A stretch of 43,805 bases of DNA. It comes from Candidatus Eremiobacterota bacterium. Its GTDB lineage: Bacteria; Vulcanimicrobiota; Vulcanimicrobiia; Vulcanimicrobiales; Vulcanimicrobiaceae. Positions 32,640 to 41,099 of the stretch are shown here, one piece after another (the first letter of the stretch is position 1; each line of letters starts with the position of its first letter). The position numbers and the translations under genes were made by a program. Under the pieces are notes generated by a model. It saw only the letters and a list, made by a program, of their open reading frames with translations, did no database searches and was not told the DNA's origin. The stretch is taken from contig JAFAKB010000069.1 of NCBI GenBank assembly GCA_019235885.1, positions 1 to 43,805 of the forward strand, given 5' to 3'.

Positions 32640-35600
32640 CAGAACAGCGCTGATTTCATTTGGCTCGAATCATCATTCTCCGGGGTCATGTAGGGCGACG
32701 TCGGATCGGAGTAACGGTTTCGGGGCTTCAGGGTGGCTGGATTAATCCATACTGCGCTTGAAAAATTGGGTACGCCTGCAATGCCCGTCGTATCCTCGTT
32801 TGCGGATCGCATCGCGCTGCAGACGACTTCGGCACAATTGTGCGTAAGTGCATTGTATCTAAGTCTCCCCGAGTCTGCGAGCGCTTTTTCGTTCTCTAGG
32901 TATTTCGTTACAGCCGCATCCTGTGCCGCCGATGCTTTCACAAGCATGAAGCCGTTCGTCGGGAAGTCCTTTGCTAGCGTTCGCACATCAGCGATGACTT
33001 TTTTTGTTACGTGAAGCCGGTCCGAGAAGTGCCCATCGTGTTCCGGAACAGCGGAATACAGCACTCCGCGCATAGTACTCGGGTTGAATACGACGATCTT
33101 CGTATGGCCTAGCCCCGATGCCCCTGTAGGATCGATCATAATCAAAGAATCATAGCCACTCGCATCGCTGTAGGTGTAAGGATTGTTGCGGTTCCACATG
33201 AACGGCTTCTGAGTCATGGGATCGTGGACTTCGCCCGCATTGGCGTCGGGGGTGTTCCATTGACCAACCCACGCGTCGTACGTGCGCACGCCTTGCCAGG
33301 TGTTGTTGTCGAAGGTCCATCCGTCCGGCGCGATCTTCGAGCCGGTCATCGTCACGGCCGGCGCTGGCAACGAGCCGATCTCTTCCGGCGCAACACTCCC
33401 CGGCGCTGGAGTCGCGTTGATGCCATCGATGAAGTAGTTGCGGGAGTTGCGGCCGACGGGAGCCATCCCGGTGAAGCTCATCGCATCGTGGCTTGCGACG
33501 ATCTGCCCGGATAAACCGCGATCGTTCACCGAGATATAGCCGTTGGATGGGGTGTACGTGCCGAGACCCTCCACGGGAAACCCGTACGTGCCACACTGCG
33601 AGCGCGTGTTGTCGTATCCGCATTGCGCGACCACGTCATCACCCGCCCACAGCCAGATCGTCATCCCCGGCGTGCTTGGCGGCATGGCTGCTGTCGCGGC
33701 AAACCGGGCGGGATGGCTATCCGAACCGTAGTCCACCGCTTGGATCTGCCAGGCGCCTTGACCGGTATCGTTCCAGTAGCCGCCCGGATTATTTTCACCC
33801 CATAAGGGATATGTCGCGCCGGTCGGCACCGAGATTTGCTGGGTGCGCAGGCGGTTCTCCGCGTCGTAGCTCTTCGTTCGCCAGCCCGTCGAGTACACGC
33901 GATTGCCGGCCATGCTGCCATCGCTGGGACGCCAGGCGCGATCAAGCTGCTCTGAATCCCCCACGAGGCGGCCCGAAGTATCGTACGTATTTTGGCTGCC
34001 GCTCGTGTTGCCGCTGGTCTGCGTTACACCGTGCCAACTCAGAAGCATCCCGGCGCGCGCGTCCAGCGTCCAAGGGATAACTCCCACACCGCTATCGCTC
34101 GATACGACGCTCCCGTGAAGCGCGAAGATCACGCCATTGTAAACGCGACCACCGCAACCCCCATTGTACGTGGACAGCTTCTCGTTGCGAATGTTCGAGG
34201 TTGCACACGTCGCGTTCGTGACGCTGGCTGGCGCCTGCACGCTGAGCGCACTGAAACCCGTTAGGCCGTCCTCGAGATCGAAGCCCGACACGCTCTGCGA
34301 GAACACCCCGGCGGGCAGTTTCACGCCGATCACCCGCCCATAGTTATCGAACGAATACGTCTGTGGCACGAATGTTACAGACGCCGGGTAGTAGGGATAG
34401 TGTGCCTGTGACTGTCCGACCGTGTAGTAATTGTCCGGTACGATCGTCTTACCGGTCAGTGGATCCGATTGGCTCTGGAGCCTCCCTGCGGCGGTGTAGC
34501 TCCACGTGAATGCCGAGCCGTTGTTCAGCTTCAGCATCGAGCGGCGACCGTCGGCACGGTACGAGTATTGGAACAGCGGATTTGCCGAGTAAACGGTCGA
34601 GGCAAAATTGAGGTCGCGCCGTGTGCCGTCGGGGTAGTAGTCGTACGAGATCGTTGCGCCGCCGAGCGCGGCGGGCTTCGTCACGCTGATCACGTTGCCG
34701 GTCGCATCGTAGGCGAGAGCATCGCTTCCAAGAACGGACGTGCCGCGGCTCGTGAGGTGACCGGCCAGGTCATAGCCTTCGTGGATCGCTGGCGTTACCG
34801 CCCCGTTCGGATCGTTCGGATACGTGACGTCAGTGCGGCGGCCGGCGTTGTCGTAGACGAAATACTTTGCTTCGCCCGTTGCTAGGTTCACGGCCGCTAA
34901 CTGCCCGTACGTGGTCGCGCTGTCGTAGAGGTTCGTCATTTTCGGCTGATCGCCGAACGCGGCTTCGTACGACGAAATCGGACGGTCGAGCGCGTCGAAG
35001 CTCGTCGCGCGCACGTCGTACCAGGTTCCCGTCGAGATTGGATACGTTTGCGACAAATTCGGCGTCCAGATCGTGCCGCTGAGCAGCTCCTGCGTCGATA
35101 CCAGATTGCCGTAGCCGCGCAAGCCCATCCCGCGGTACCCGCTCACGCCGCCTTGACTGAGATCGTAGATGTAGCGTGTGGACCAGGGGTATCCTTGGAC
35201 GTCGTTCGCGTCGTAGGGTAGCTGCACTTCGACGAGCCTGTCCGCTCCATCGTACCACTTGGTCGTCACGCCGGCGGTACACGATGACGTGCTGACACAG
35301 CCGTAGTGGTGCGTCTCGGTCGACACGTTGCCGTCGAGGTCGTAGGTGAAGGTGGTCGCGACGCCGCTCGCGACTTGAGAGGCTGTTTGCTTTGAGGAGA
35401 CGGAGCTGTCCGGGAAGTACGCCGTGCGGAAGGTCGTGTTCCAGCCAGCCTGCGCTCCGGATTTCACGCAGCCGGTGCTCGCGGTGGCCGAGTCGTCGGG
35501 ATCGGATGAGCTCAGCAGCCGCCCGAGCGCGTCGTACCTGAGCACCCACTGGCCGCTCGCGGTCCCGTAGCAGATCAAGTTTCCGTTCGCATCGTACCAG

Positions 35601-37762
35601 AACGTCTGCTGCGGGGTGCGCGTCGGCGTGTTTGGATCGATGCTTTGCGTGATCGGCGCGCCCGTGACCCGCGTCGGAAGCCCATAGTCGGTGCCGCCTT
35701 GGGGGCCGGGGTCATACGCGAACGTGCGCGTGTAGCCTTGGGGCGCCGCCGCCGTCGCCGGCGTCGTCGCCGATGCCAGCTCGCCGCGCGGCTCCGCGGT
35801 CGACGCGTTCCATTGGTACTGCGTCGCAAGGGTTGTCGTCGGGCACAACCCGCCCTGGCCAGGCACGGGCGCGCTCGGCGCCGCGCTCCAGTCGAGGCCG
35901 AGCGCGTGGGTCGCGTTGGGGTCACAGTACGCGATCACGTTGTCATTGGCGTCGTAGCTGAACAGCCGCGTCGGACGCGCGCCGCCGGAGGTCGGCGCCG
36001 GCGCTGCCGCGGCAACCGTGTTTCCGTCGATGTCGTACGCGTAGTCGCTCTCGAAGTCTCCTAGCGAAGCACCGGGCGCGTAACCGCGCGGCTCAACCTC
36101 GGCGACCAAGTTGTTGTTGGCGTCCCACGCTTCGCCGCTGGTCAGCCACACCCCTGTGCACTGCGTTCCTTGGTTCGTGCTCGCGGTACATTCTTGCGTC
36201 TGCGTCGGTCGGCCGAGTCCGTCGACCACCCAGTTCGTCATGTGGCCGTCGGTGTCACGATAGGTCGGGCTCGCCACGCCGGTCGTGTAAAACTCCCACA
36301 GGCTGTCGAACACCGTCATCGGATAGCCCGGCTGCAATCCGCTAGAAGTCGTCCCGTCCGGAATCGGCGGGTTCGCTAACGTGCGGTGGTCTATCGCGTT
36401 GAGCGTGGCCGTCGAAACGCTGCTGCCGCTGTAATAAAAGACGAGCACCGCGCCGTCCACGTTGCAGCCGACGGTGGCGCAAGCCCTGTTCCAACGCGGG
36501 CTCGCCGTGAACAACAAGACATATCCACTTCCCAGCGCCTGGTAGCCGTAGCCCTGAACGGGCTGGACCGGCGGACTGGAACTGTTGTTCGGCGGCCGGG
36601 TCACGTTAATCAGGTTGCCGTTGCCGTCGTATGCGTACGAGACCGATGTCGCGCCATCGGGATAGGTCAGCTGCTGCAACAGCCGGTGGCCGTTGAAATC
36701 GGCGAACGACAGCGTCGCCGTCATCCCGGACTCCGTGGTCGCGGTGATCGCGCTGATCTTCCCGCTCGCCGAGGCGTCCCCGTTGTCCCAGGAGTAGTTG
36801 AACGTCATCGAAGTGTTGCGGTTGCGGCCGATGATCTGGTGGATTCGGCCGGCATAGCCGCCCACCGTGCCGGTGGTGGTCGGGCACGGCTGGTCTGCGC
36901 TCACGTTGTAAAAGTAGTACAATGTCCCGGACTTCTTCTGCCACAGCAGCCCGCACGCGCCGTCCCACACCAGCGTCGTCGGCTGCCCCGGCGGGCCGAT
37001 TGCGACGCCCGGCGTTCCCGACGGGACGAAGTCGTACCGCGCGCCGTCGATGTCGTATACGCTGAAATGGCCGGGCGACGTGCGGATCACGTGCGCGTCG
37101 AACGTGTTCGTCCAGCCGTTGCCATACAGTCCCGTCCAGGTCTGCAAATCGCCGCTCACCGTGGTCGAGCTCTGCGAATTGTACGTCCGCCGGAACGCCA
37201 TCGCGATGCCTTTGTGCGGCACCGCCATGTCGTCGTCTTGCAGCAGCAGGTTGCCGGTGCCGACGTTCACCATGAGACGCCCCTCGCCGGGAACGTTCTG
37301 CTCCTGATAGCGCCACCAGTGGTTGATCCCGGTGCCCGAGGCGCTCGGGTCCGCGGGTAACGATAATTTGCGGCGTTCCGCGCCGGGCGCATTCGTCGCT
37401 GCGTGCGCGGCGGTCTCACGTTGCAGCGCTGCGGCATGACGTTGCAGCGCCGCTGCGCGCCGTGCTTGAGTGAGCGCCGAGTCGACTTGGTCGGGCCGCA
37501 GCATCGCTGGACCGGTGACGTGGATGCCTTGGGGCGGCCGAACGGCCGCGACGACCGACGGCCGCAACACGCTTACCGGTGGGGGTGAAAACTTCGGCCG
37601 CGGCGGCTCCGTAACCGGCACACGCGCCTGCGGAATCCCCGGATTCGCGACCGCGATCCCGGTGCCGGAGCGCCCGCTTCTCGGTTTGGACCCTACTGGA
37701 ACCGGCGTGACGAGCGACACGGAAACCAACACAGTCAATGCTGCCCGAAGGAGACTGCGCAC
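32639..37762 (-). CDS. RHS/YD-repeat secreted protein with C-terminal toxin domain
   Basis: A 1707-residue protein. A signal-like N-terminus (RSLLRAALTVLVSVSLVTPVPVG) is followed by a Pro/Ala-rich linker, a DUF6531-like start of the RHS barrel (GEGRLMVNVGTGNLLLQ), and many YD repeats (YAYDGNGNLINVTRP, YDANGNLICYG, YDALGRLLSSSDPD). The usual RHS core end is present in altered form (GQWNTPDANAGEVHDPMTQKP then NNPYTYSDASGYDS). The last ~170 residues form a separate tip with GLGHTKIVVFN (His1553) and THNCAEVVCSAM (Cys1643), the His-before-Cys order of permuted papain-like (NlpC/P60, LRAT-type) enzymes. The GTG at 37762 is preferred over ATG 37825 because GGGAGG is 5 bases upstream and the signal sequence follows. 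The tip is less GC-rich than the barrel. Confidence 0.85.
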   Translation of the reverse strand: MRSLLRAALTVLVSVSLVTPVPVGSKPRSGRSGTGIAVANPGIPQARVPVTEPPRPKFSPPPVSVLRPSVVAAVRPPQGIHVTGPAMLRPDQVDSALTQARRAAALQRHAAALQRETAAHAATNAPGAERRKLSLPADPSASGTGINHWWRYQEQNVPGEGRLMVNVGTGNLLLQDDDMAVPHKGIAMAFRRTYNSQSSTTVSGDLQTWTGLYGNGWTNTFDAHVIRTSPGHFSVYDIDGARYDFVPSGTPGVAIGPPGQPTTLVWDGACGLLWQKKSGTLYYFYNVSADQPCPTTTGTVGGYAGRIHQIIGRNRNTSMTFNYSWDNGDASASGKISAITATTESGMTATLSFADFNGHRLLQQLTYPDGATSVSYAYDGNGNLINVTRPPNNSSSPPVQPVQGYGYQALGSGYVLLFTASPRWNRACATVGCNVDGAVLVFYYSGSSVSTATLNAIDHRTLANPPIPDGTTSSGLQPGYPMTVFDSLWEFYTTGVASPTYRDTDGHMTNWVVDGLGRPTQTQECTASTNQGTQCTGVWLTSGEAWDANNNLVAEVEPRGYAPGASLGDFESDYAYDIDGNTVAAAAPAPTSGGARPTRLFSYDANDNVIAYCDPNATHALGLDWSAAPSAPVPGQGGLCPTTTLATQYQWNASTAEPRGELASATTPATAAAPQGYTRTFAYDPGPQGGTDYGLPTRVTGAPITQSIDPNTPTRTPQQTFWYDANGNLICYGTASGQWVLRYDALGRLLSSSDPDDSATASTGCVKSGAQAGWNTTFRTAYFPDSSVSSKQTASQVASGVATTFTYDLDGNVSTETHHYGCVSTSSCTAGVTTKWYDGADRLVEVQLPYDANDVQGYPWSTRYIYDLSQGGVSGYRGMGLRGYGNLVSTQELLSGTIWTPNLSQTYPISTGTWYDVRATSFDALDRPISSYEAAFGDQPKMTNLYDSATTYGQLAAVNLATGEAKYFVYDNAGRRTDVTYPNDPNGAVTPAIHEGYDLAGHLTSRGTSVLGSDALAYDATGNVISVTKPAALGGATISYDYYPDGTRRDLNFASTVYSANPLFQYSYRADGRRSMLKLNNGSAFTWSYTAAGRLQSQSDPLTGKTIVPDNYYTVGQSQAHYPYYPASVTFVPQTYSFDNYGRVIGVKLPAGVFSQSVSGFDLEDGLTGFSALSVQAPASVTNATCATSNIRNEKLSTYNGGCGGRVYNGVIFALHGSVVSSDSGVGVIPWTLDARAGMLLSWHGVTQTSGNTSGSQNTYDTSGRLVGDSEQLDRAWRPSDGSMAGNRVYSTGWRTKSYDAENRLRTQQISVPTGATYPLWGENNPGGYWNDTGQGAWQIQAVDYGSDSHPARFAATAAMPPSTPGMTIWLWAGDDVVAQCGYDNTRSQCGTYGFPVEGLGTYTPSNGYISVNDRGLSGQIVASHDAMSFTGMAPVGRNSRNYFIDGINATPAPGSVAPEEIGSLPAPAVTMTGSKIAPDGWTFDNNTWQGVRTYDAWVGQWNTPDANAGEVHDPMTQKPFMWNRNNPYTYSDASGYDSLIMIDPTGASGLGHTKIVVFNPSTMRGVLYSAVPEHDGHFSDRLHVTKKVIADVRTLAKDFPTNGFMLVKASAAQDAAVTKYLENEKALADSGRLRYNALTHNCAEVVCSAMRSANEDTTGIAGVPNFSSAVWINPATLKPRNRYSDPTSPYMTPENDDSSQMKSALF

Positions 37763-37767
37763 CGCGA

Positions 37768-37773
37768 CCTCCC
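37768..37773 (-). promoter_or_regulatory. ribosome-binding site of the RHS gene
   Basis: GGGAGG on the minus strand, 5 bases before the GTG at 37762. It decides the start over an ATG 21 codons upstream that lacks such a site. Confidence 0.7.
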
Positions 37774-37878
37774 GAAAGGCCTTAAGCCGAGACCCCGGCA
37801 CCTCTAGAAGCGCATGGTTGCACAATGGCCAGGCTTTGTCAATTTGGCCAAGTCAACCGCATGAGCGGCCACGCGGCC

Positions 37879-38122
37879 GGTTCGGTATTCCGACGTGGTG
37901 CTCACTTGCGATCCTCGCGACCGGAAGACGAGCGGGGCCCTTCGACGAATACCGAGCCGGTGATGAAATTGGTACGGCGTGTCTACGGTGCCGACACGAA
38001 AGTAGCCGTTCCGGACGCGCCGTCGGTGCGGTATCCCGACATCCGTGACCTGCGATCCTCGTGACCTCGAAGACGAGCAGATCACGCGCTTCCCTTCGTT
38101 CATCGCAGGGATCTTCGCCTGA
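37879..38122 (+). pseudogene. Uma2-family remnants, two overlapping partial copies
   Basis: Around 37880-37960 the sequence reads VRYSDVVLTCDPRDRKTSG. Around 37978-38043 it reads RVYGADTKVAVPDAPSVRYPDI and, one frame over from 38045, VTCDPRDLEDEQITRF...FA then stop at 38122. Both correspond to the YPDVVVTCDPRD region of Uma2 proteins, so the segment contains that region twice. The N-terminus is missing. A one-base insertion near 38044 breaks the second copy. Confidence 0.72.
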
Positions 38123-38324
38123 GTCACGTCGAGCGAATCGTCGTCAAACAGCGTAGGCCCGAGATATCTCCCATTAAAGACGCGGAAATTCCGCGACCTT
38201 AATCGTTATCGTCAGCCAGAGTACTAGTCAGATTTTCCTCGGAACAAAACGGCAGACCGGGCCGGTTCCCATCTCGCCGGGAAAGAGCCGTGCACGACCC
38301 GGGTGACGATTTTCCGCGCGCCTC

Positions 38325-38354
38325 TTGCCAAGGTAGGCAATACAAGCGTATAAT
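38325..38354 (+). promoter_or_regulatory. sigma-70 type promoter of the secreted-protein gene
   Basis: TTGCCA (38325-38330), an 18-base spacer and a perfect TATAAT (38349-38354). Transcription should start near 38361, giving a leader of about 26 bases with GGGGAGG (38374-38380) before the ATG at 38387. Confidence 0.8.
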
Positions 38355-38386
38355 TACCTTGCCGGGGAAGCCCGGGGAGGTAGGCC

Positions 38387-39841
38387 ATGCTGGGAATTCA
38401 TCTGTTCCGTGCCGGCGATGCGCGGCGCGCCGTGACGCTCTGCGTCGCCGCCGCAGTTCTCTGCCAGGCGCCGGCAACCGCAGCGGCGCAATCGTCGCCG
38501 CCGCGTGCACATTCCAAAGCCCACCCGCAAGCCGCGGCCCAATCGGCCGGGGCGAAGCAGACGGCCGCGAAGCAGACCGCGGTAGCCGCGCAGCAGCGGC
38601 GCGACGTTCGCCTTCAGGTAGCCTTCACGACCCGTGCACTGGCCTCGGATCAGCAAACGCCGGTCCGAACCGCGTTGGAATCGTTTGCGCGGGATACGAT
38701 CAACGGCGGAACGGGATACGTCAACTCGTTCACCGCTTGCGTCGTCGGAAGCACCGCGCTGCCGTGTCCTTCGGATCTCGGAAAGATCGACGTCCTCGTG
38801 ACGACGACGGTCGGGGCGCTCGGCACGTCTAAGCAGCAGCCCGTAACGATGGCCGCGGTGTCGCTCATCGACAACCGGCAGATCGGCCAGCTCGTCGTCA
38901 CGTCGGGGGACGTGGCGAAAGGCAAGCTGAGCGACGTGCTTTCGGCCTTGAGCACGGAGCAGCTTCGCGAGCTGCTCGGCACGCCGATCCTCGCCGACGG
39001 TGCGCTGACGCTCGCGGCGTTCAGCCCGTACGTGCAGCTCGTCCCCGAAACGGCGACCGACCGCAAGTATATCGACATCCTCGCGCACTACTTGGCGCAA
39101 CGCCGCATCGAGACCGTTCCGTCGGCGTTCACCGGCCTGGACGCCTCCGGGACCGGGACGCCGGTCGCGACGACCATCTGCCAGAATAATCCGCGATATC
39201 TGCACTACACGGTGTCGACGCGTCAACAGCAGCGCCCGCTGCAGTTCCGCACGATCACCTACGCGCAGGCCACCGGCCAGATCATCGACTGCGGCGACCC
39301 GGCGGCGCCGATCGCGTTCAATTCGTTCACTCCGACGAGCGTGACGAATACGAAAGGCCCGATAGGCTCGATCGTGACCATCCTCACCCAGGCGTTCGTC
39401 TCGAAGTCGAACTCGTGGGCAAACGTCGGCGCGGTGGGGAACAGCCTCGGCTCGTTCATCGACGTCGATCCGACGTCGGCGAGCGTGGAGCAATCGGTCT
39501 ACAACGCAAGCCTTCGGACGCTGGTCGACGACATGTGCCTCGCGCTCGCCCGGTATGCGACTGCCCGGCGGCAAGCGGAAGCGCCGGGACAGAGCGAATC
39601 GCGCCTGAATCGCCAGGACTTGTTGACGACTCAAAATCTGATCGCGCCGGAAATGAAGAGAGTGTCCACCACCGGCGGATCGACCGCGAGCGTCGGCGGC
39701 TCGTCGGCCGGTCAAGCGGCGACCGGGGCAGCGGCTTCCAGCGCCGGCACACAAAACCCGCTCGGCGGGGGAGGGATCTCCGTCGCATCGCAACCGCCGC
39801 TCGAATGCGCACCGCTTCCGCCGGCAGCTTCGAATCAGTGA
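38387..39841 (+). CDS. exported protein of unknown function
   Basis: A 484-residue protein with a signal peptide (AVTLCVAAAVLCQAPATAAAQ). A low-complexity Ala/Gln/Lys stretch (35-72) precedes a ~330-residue domain with several cysteines (FTACVVG, LPCPSD, TICQNN, IIDCGDP, DDMCLA), perhaps disulfide-bonded. The C-terminus is Gly/Ser/Ala-rich. I do not recognise a family. It stands alone behind a near-consensus promoter, which suggests strong constitutive expression, and is followed by a hairpin shared with the convergent operon. Confidence 0.7.
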   Translation: MLGIHLFRAGDARRAVTLCVAAAVLCQAPATAAAQSSPPRAHSKAHPQAAAQSAGAKQTAAKQTAVAAQQRRDVRLQVAFTTRALASDQQTPVRTALESFARDTINGGTGYVNSFTACVVGSTALPCPSDLGKIDVLVTTTVGALGTSKQQPVTMAAVSLIDNRQIGQLVVTSGDVAKGKLSDVLSALSTEQLRELLGTPILADGALTLAAFSPYVQLVPETATDRKYIDILAHYLAQRRIETVPSAFTGLDASGTGTPVATTICQNNPRYLHYTVSTRQQQRPLQFRTITYAQATGQIIDCGDPAAPIAFNSFTPTSVTNTKGPIGSIVTILTQAFVSKSNSWANVGAVGNSLGSFIDVDPTSASVEQSVYNASLRTLVDDMCLALARYATARRQAEAPGQSESRLNRQDLLTTQNLIAPEMKRVSTTGGSTASVGGSSAGQAATGAAASSAGTQNPLGGGGISVASQPPLECAPLPPAASNQ

Positions 39842-39854
39842 TGGCCTAACGAGA

Positions 39855-39883
39855 AGGGGACGACCGCTGCGCGGCGTCCCCCT
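39855..39883. terminator. stem-loop between convergent genes
   Basis: AGGGGACG (39855-39862) pairs with CGTCCCCCT (39875-39883), and inside it CCGC-TGC-GCGG extends the stem past one unpaired A. It sits 13 bases after one stop codon and 29 before the other. No long U-tract follows on either side, so a bidirectional terminator is likely but not certain. Confidence 0.6.
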
Positions 39884-39911
39884 CATCACATCGCCGACAG
39901 CGTGCCGCCAG

Positions 39912-41099
39912 CTAGTTCAGGTTCACCTCGAACAGACCCGCCGCGCCCATGCCGCCGCCGATGCACATCGTTACGACGACGTACTTCGCGCCGCGGCGTT
40001 TGCCTTCGATCAGGGCGTGCATCGTCATGCGGGCGCCGCTGACGCCGTACGGGTGGCCGATCGAGATCGCGCCGCCGTCGACGTTGAGCTTCTCGTTCGG
40101 GATGCCGAGGGTGTCGCGGCAGTAAACGGTCTGCACGGCGAACGCTTCGTTCAGTTCCCATAGGCCGACGTCGTCGACCGTGAGCCCGTGGCGCTTGAGC
40201 AGATCGGGCACGGCGAAGACCGGCCCGATCCCCATCTCGCCGGGATCGCAGCCGCGCACCACCATCCCGCGGTAGAAGCCCAGCGGGTTCAAGCCACGAG
40301 TGCGCGCTTCGTCCGAATCCATGATGACGACCGCGGCCGCGCCGTCGCTGAGCTGCGATGAGTTGCCGGCGGTGATCGAGGAGTCTTTCGAAAGCACGCC
40401 TTTCAGCGAGAGCAGCCCTTCGAGCGTCGTGTCGGGGCGGTTACCTTCGTCCATCACGAGCGTGACATGCTGTTCGCGGAACGCCTTCGTCTCTTTGTCC
40501 TGCTCGTACTTCCAGGCCGGGAGCGGGACGATCTCCTGGTCGAACTTGCCGGCTTCTTGCGCCGCAGCCGTGCGCTGCTGCGACTGCAGCGAGTACTCGT
40601 CCTGTGCTTCGCGGGAAACGTTATACTTCTTTGCGACGAAGTCGGCGGTCTGCAGCATCGGCATGTAGAGGTTGGGCTCGTGGCGGAGCGCCCACTCCTC
40701 GGTGAACTCGTGCATGTTCATGTCGTTCTGCACGAGCGAGATCGACTCGACGCCGCCCGCTACCATCACCTTCGCGCCGTCGACGATCACGCGGTGCGAC
40801 GCCGTCGAGATCGCCTGCAGTCCCGAGGCACAGTAGCGGTTGATCGTCGTCCCCGCGACACCGCGCGGAAGCCCCGCGCGAAGCGCCGCGACACGGCCGA
40901 CGTTGTGGCCGGTCGCGCCTTCGGGAAGCCCGCAGCCGAGGACGACGTCCTCGACCTCGCTGGGCTCGACCCCGGCGCGCTCGATCGCATGCTTGATGAC
41001 GTGACCCGCCATCGTCGCGCCGTGGGTCTGATTGAACGCGCCGCGGAACGCCTTGCCGATCGGCGTGCGCGCGGCCGAGACGATCGCCGCCTCAGGCAT
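39912..41099 (-). CDS. fadA: acetyl-CoA acyltransferase (thiolase)
   Basis: A 395-residue thiolase that releases acetyl-CoA from 3-ketoacyl-CoA in the last step of beta-oxidation. Active-site Cys90 is in [28 protein letters not shown] holds the histidine, and [14 protein letters not shown] the second cysteine. Length is normal. It overlaps the upstream FadB/J-like gene by 8 bases, so it is the third gene of a beta-oxidation operon. The gene symbol reflects role by context. Confidence 0.92.
   Translation of the reverse strand: MPEAAIVSAARTPIGKAFRGAFNQTHGATMAGHVIKHAIERAGVEPSEVEDVVLGCGLPEGATGHNVGRVAALRAGLPRGVAGTTINRYCASGLQAISTASHRVIVDGAKVMVAGGVESISLVQNDMNMHEFTEEWALRHEPNLYMPMLQTADFVAKKYNVSREAQDEYSLQSQQRTAAAQEAGKFDQEIVPLPAWKYEQDKETKAFREQHVTLVMDEGNRPDTTLEGLLSLKGVLSKDSSITAGNSSQLSDGAAAVVIMDSDEARTRGLNPLGFYRGMVVRGCDPGEMGIGPVFAVPDLLKRHGLTVDDVGLWELNEAFAVQTVYCRDTLGIPNEKLNVDGGAISIGHPYGVSGARMTMHALIEGKRRGAKYVVVTMCIGGGMGAAGLFEVNLN

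Larger units (their letters stand above)
37763..38386. other. long non-coding stretch with gene debris
   Basis: No intact gene. Immediately upstream of the RHS gene is its ribosome-binding site and presumably its promoter, which I cannot pin down. The middle holds Uma2-family fragments on the plus strand. The right end holds the promoter of the secreted-protein gene. Confidence 0.7.

Noticed and set aside
37825-38064. Small plus-strand gene of 79 codons
   Set aside because: Only its second half resembles Uma2, and the similarity continues in another frame past the stop, so it is a remnant.
37804-38127. Minus-strand open frame upstream of the RHS gene
   Set aside because: It is antisense to the Uma2 debris and shows no family similarity.
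39855-39883. Small RNA gene
   Set aside because: A hairpin between convergent genes with no promoter is better explained as a terminator.
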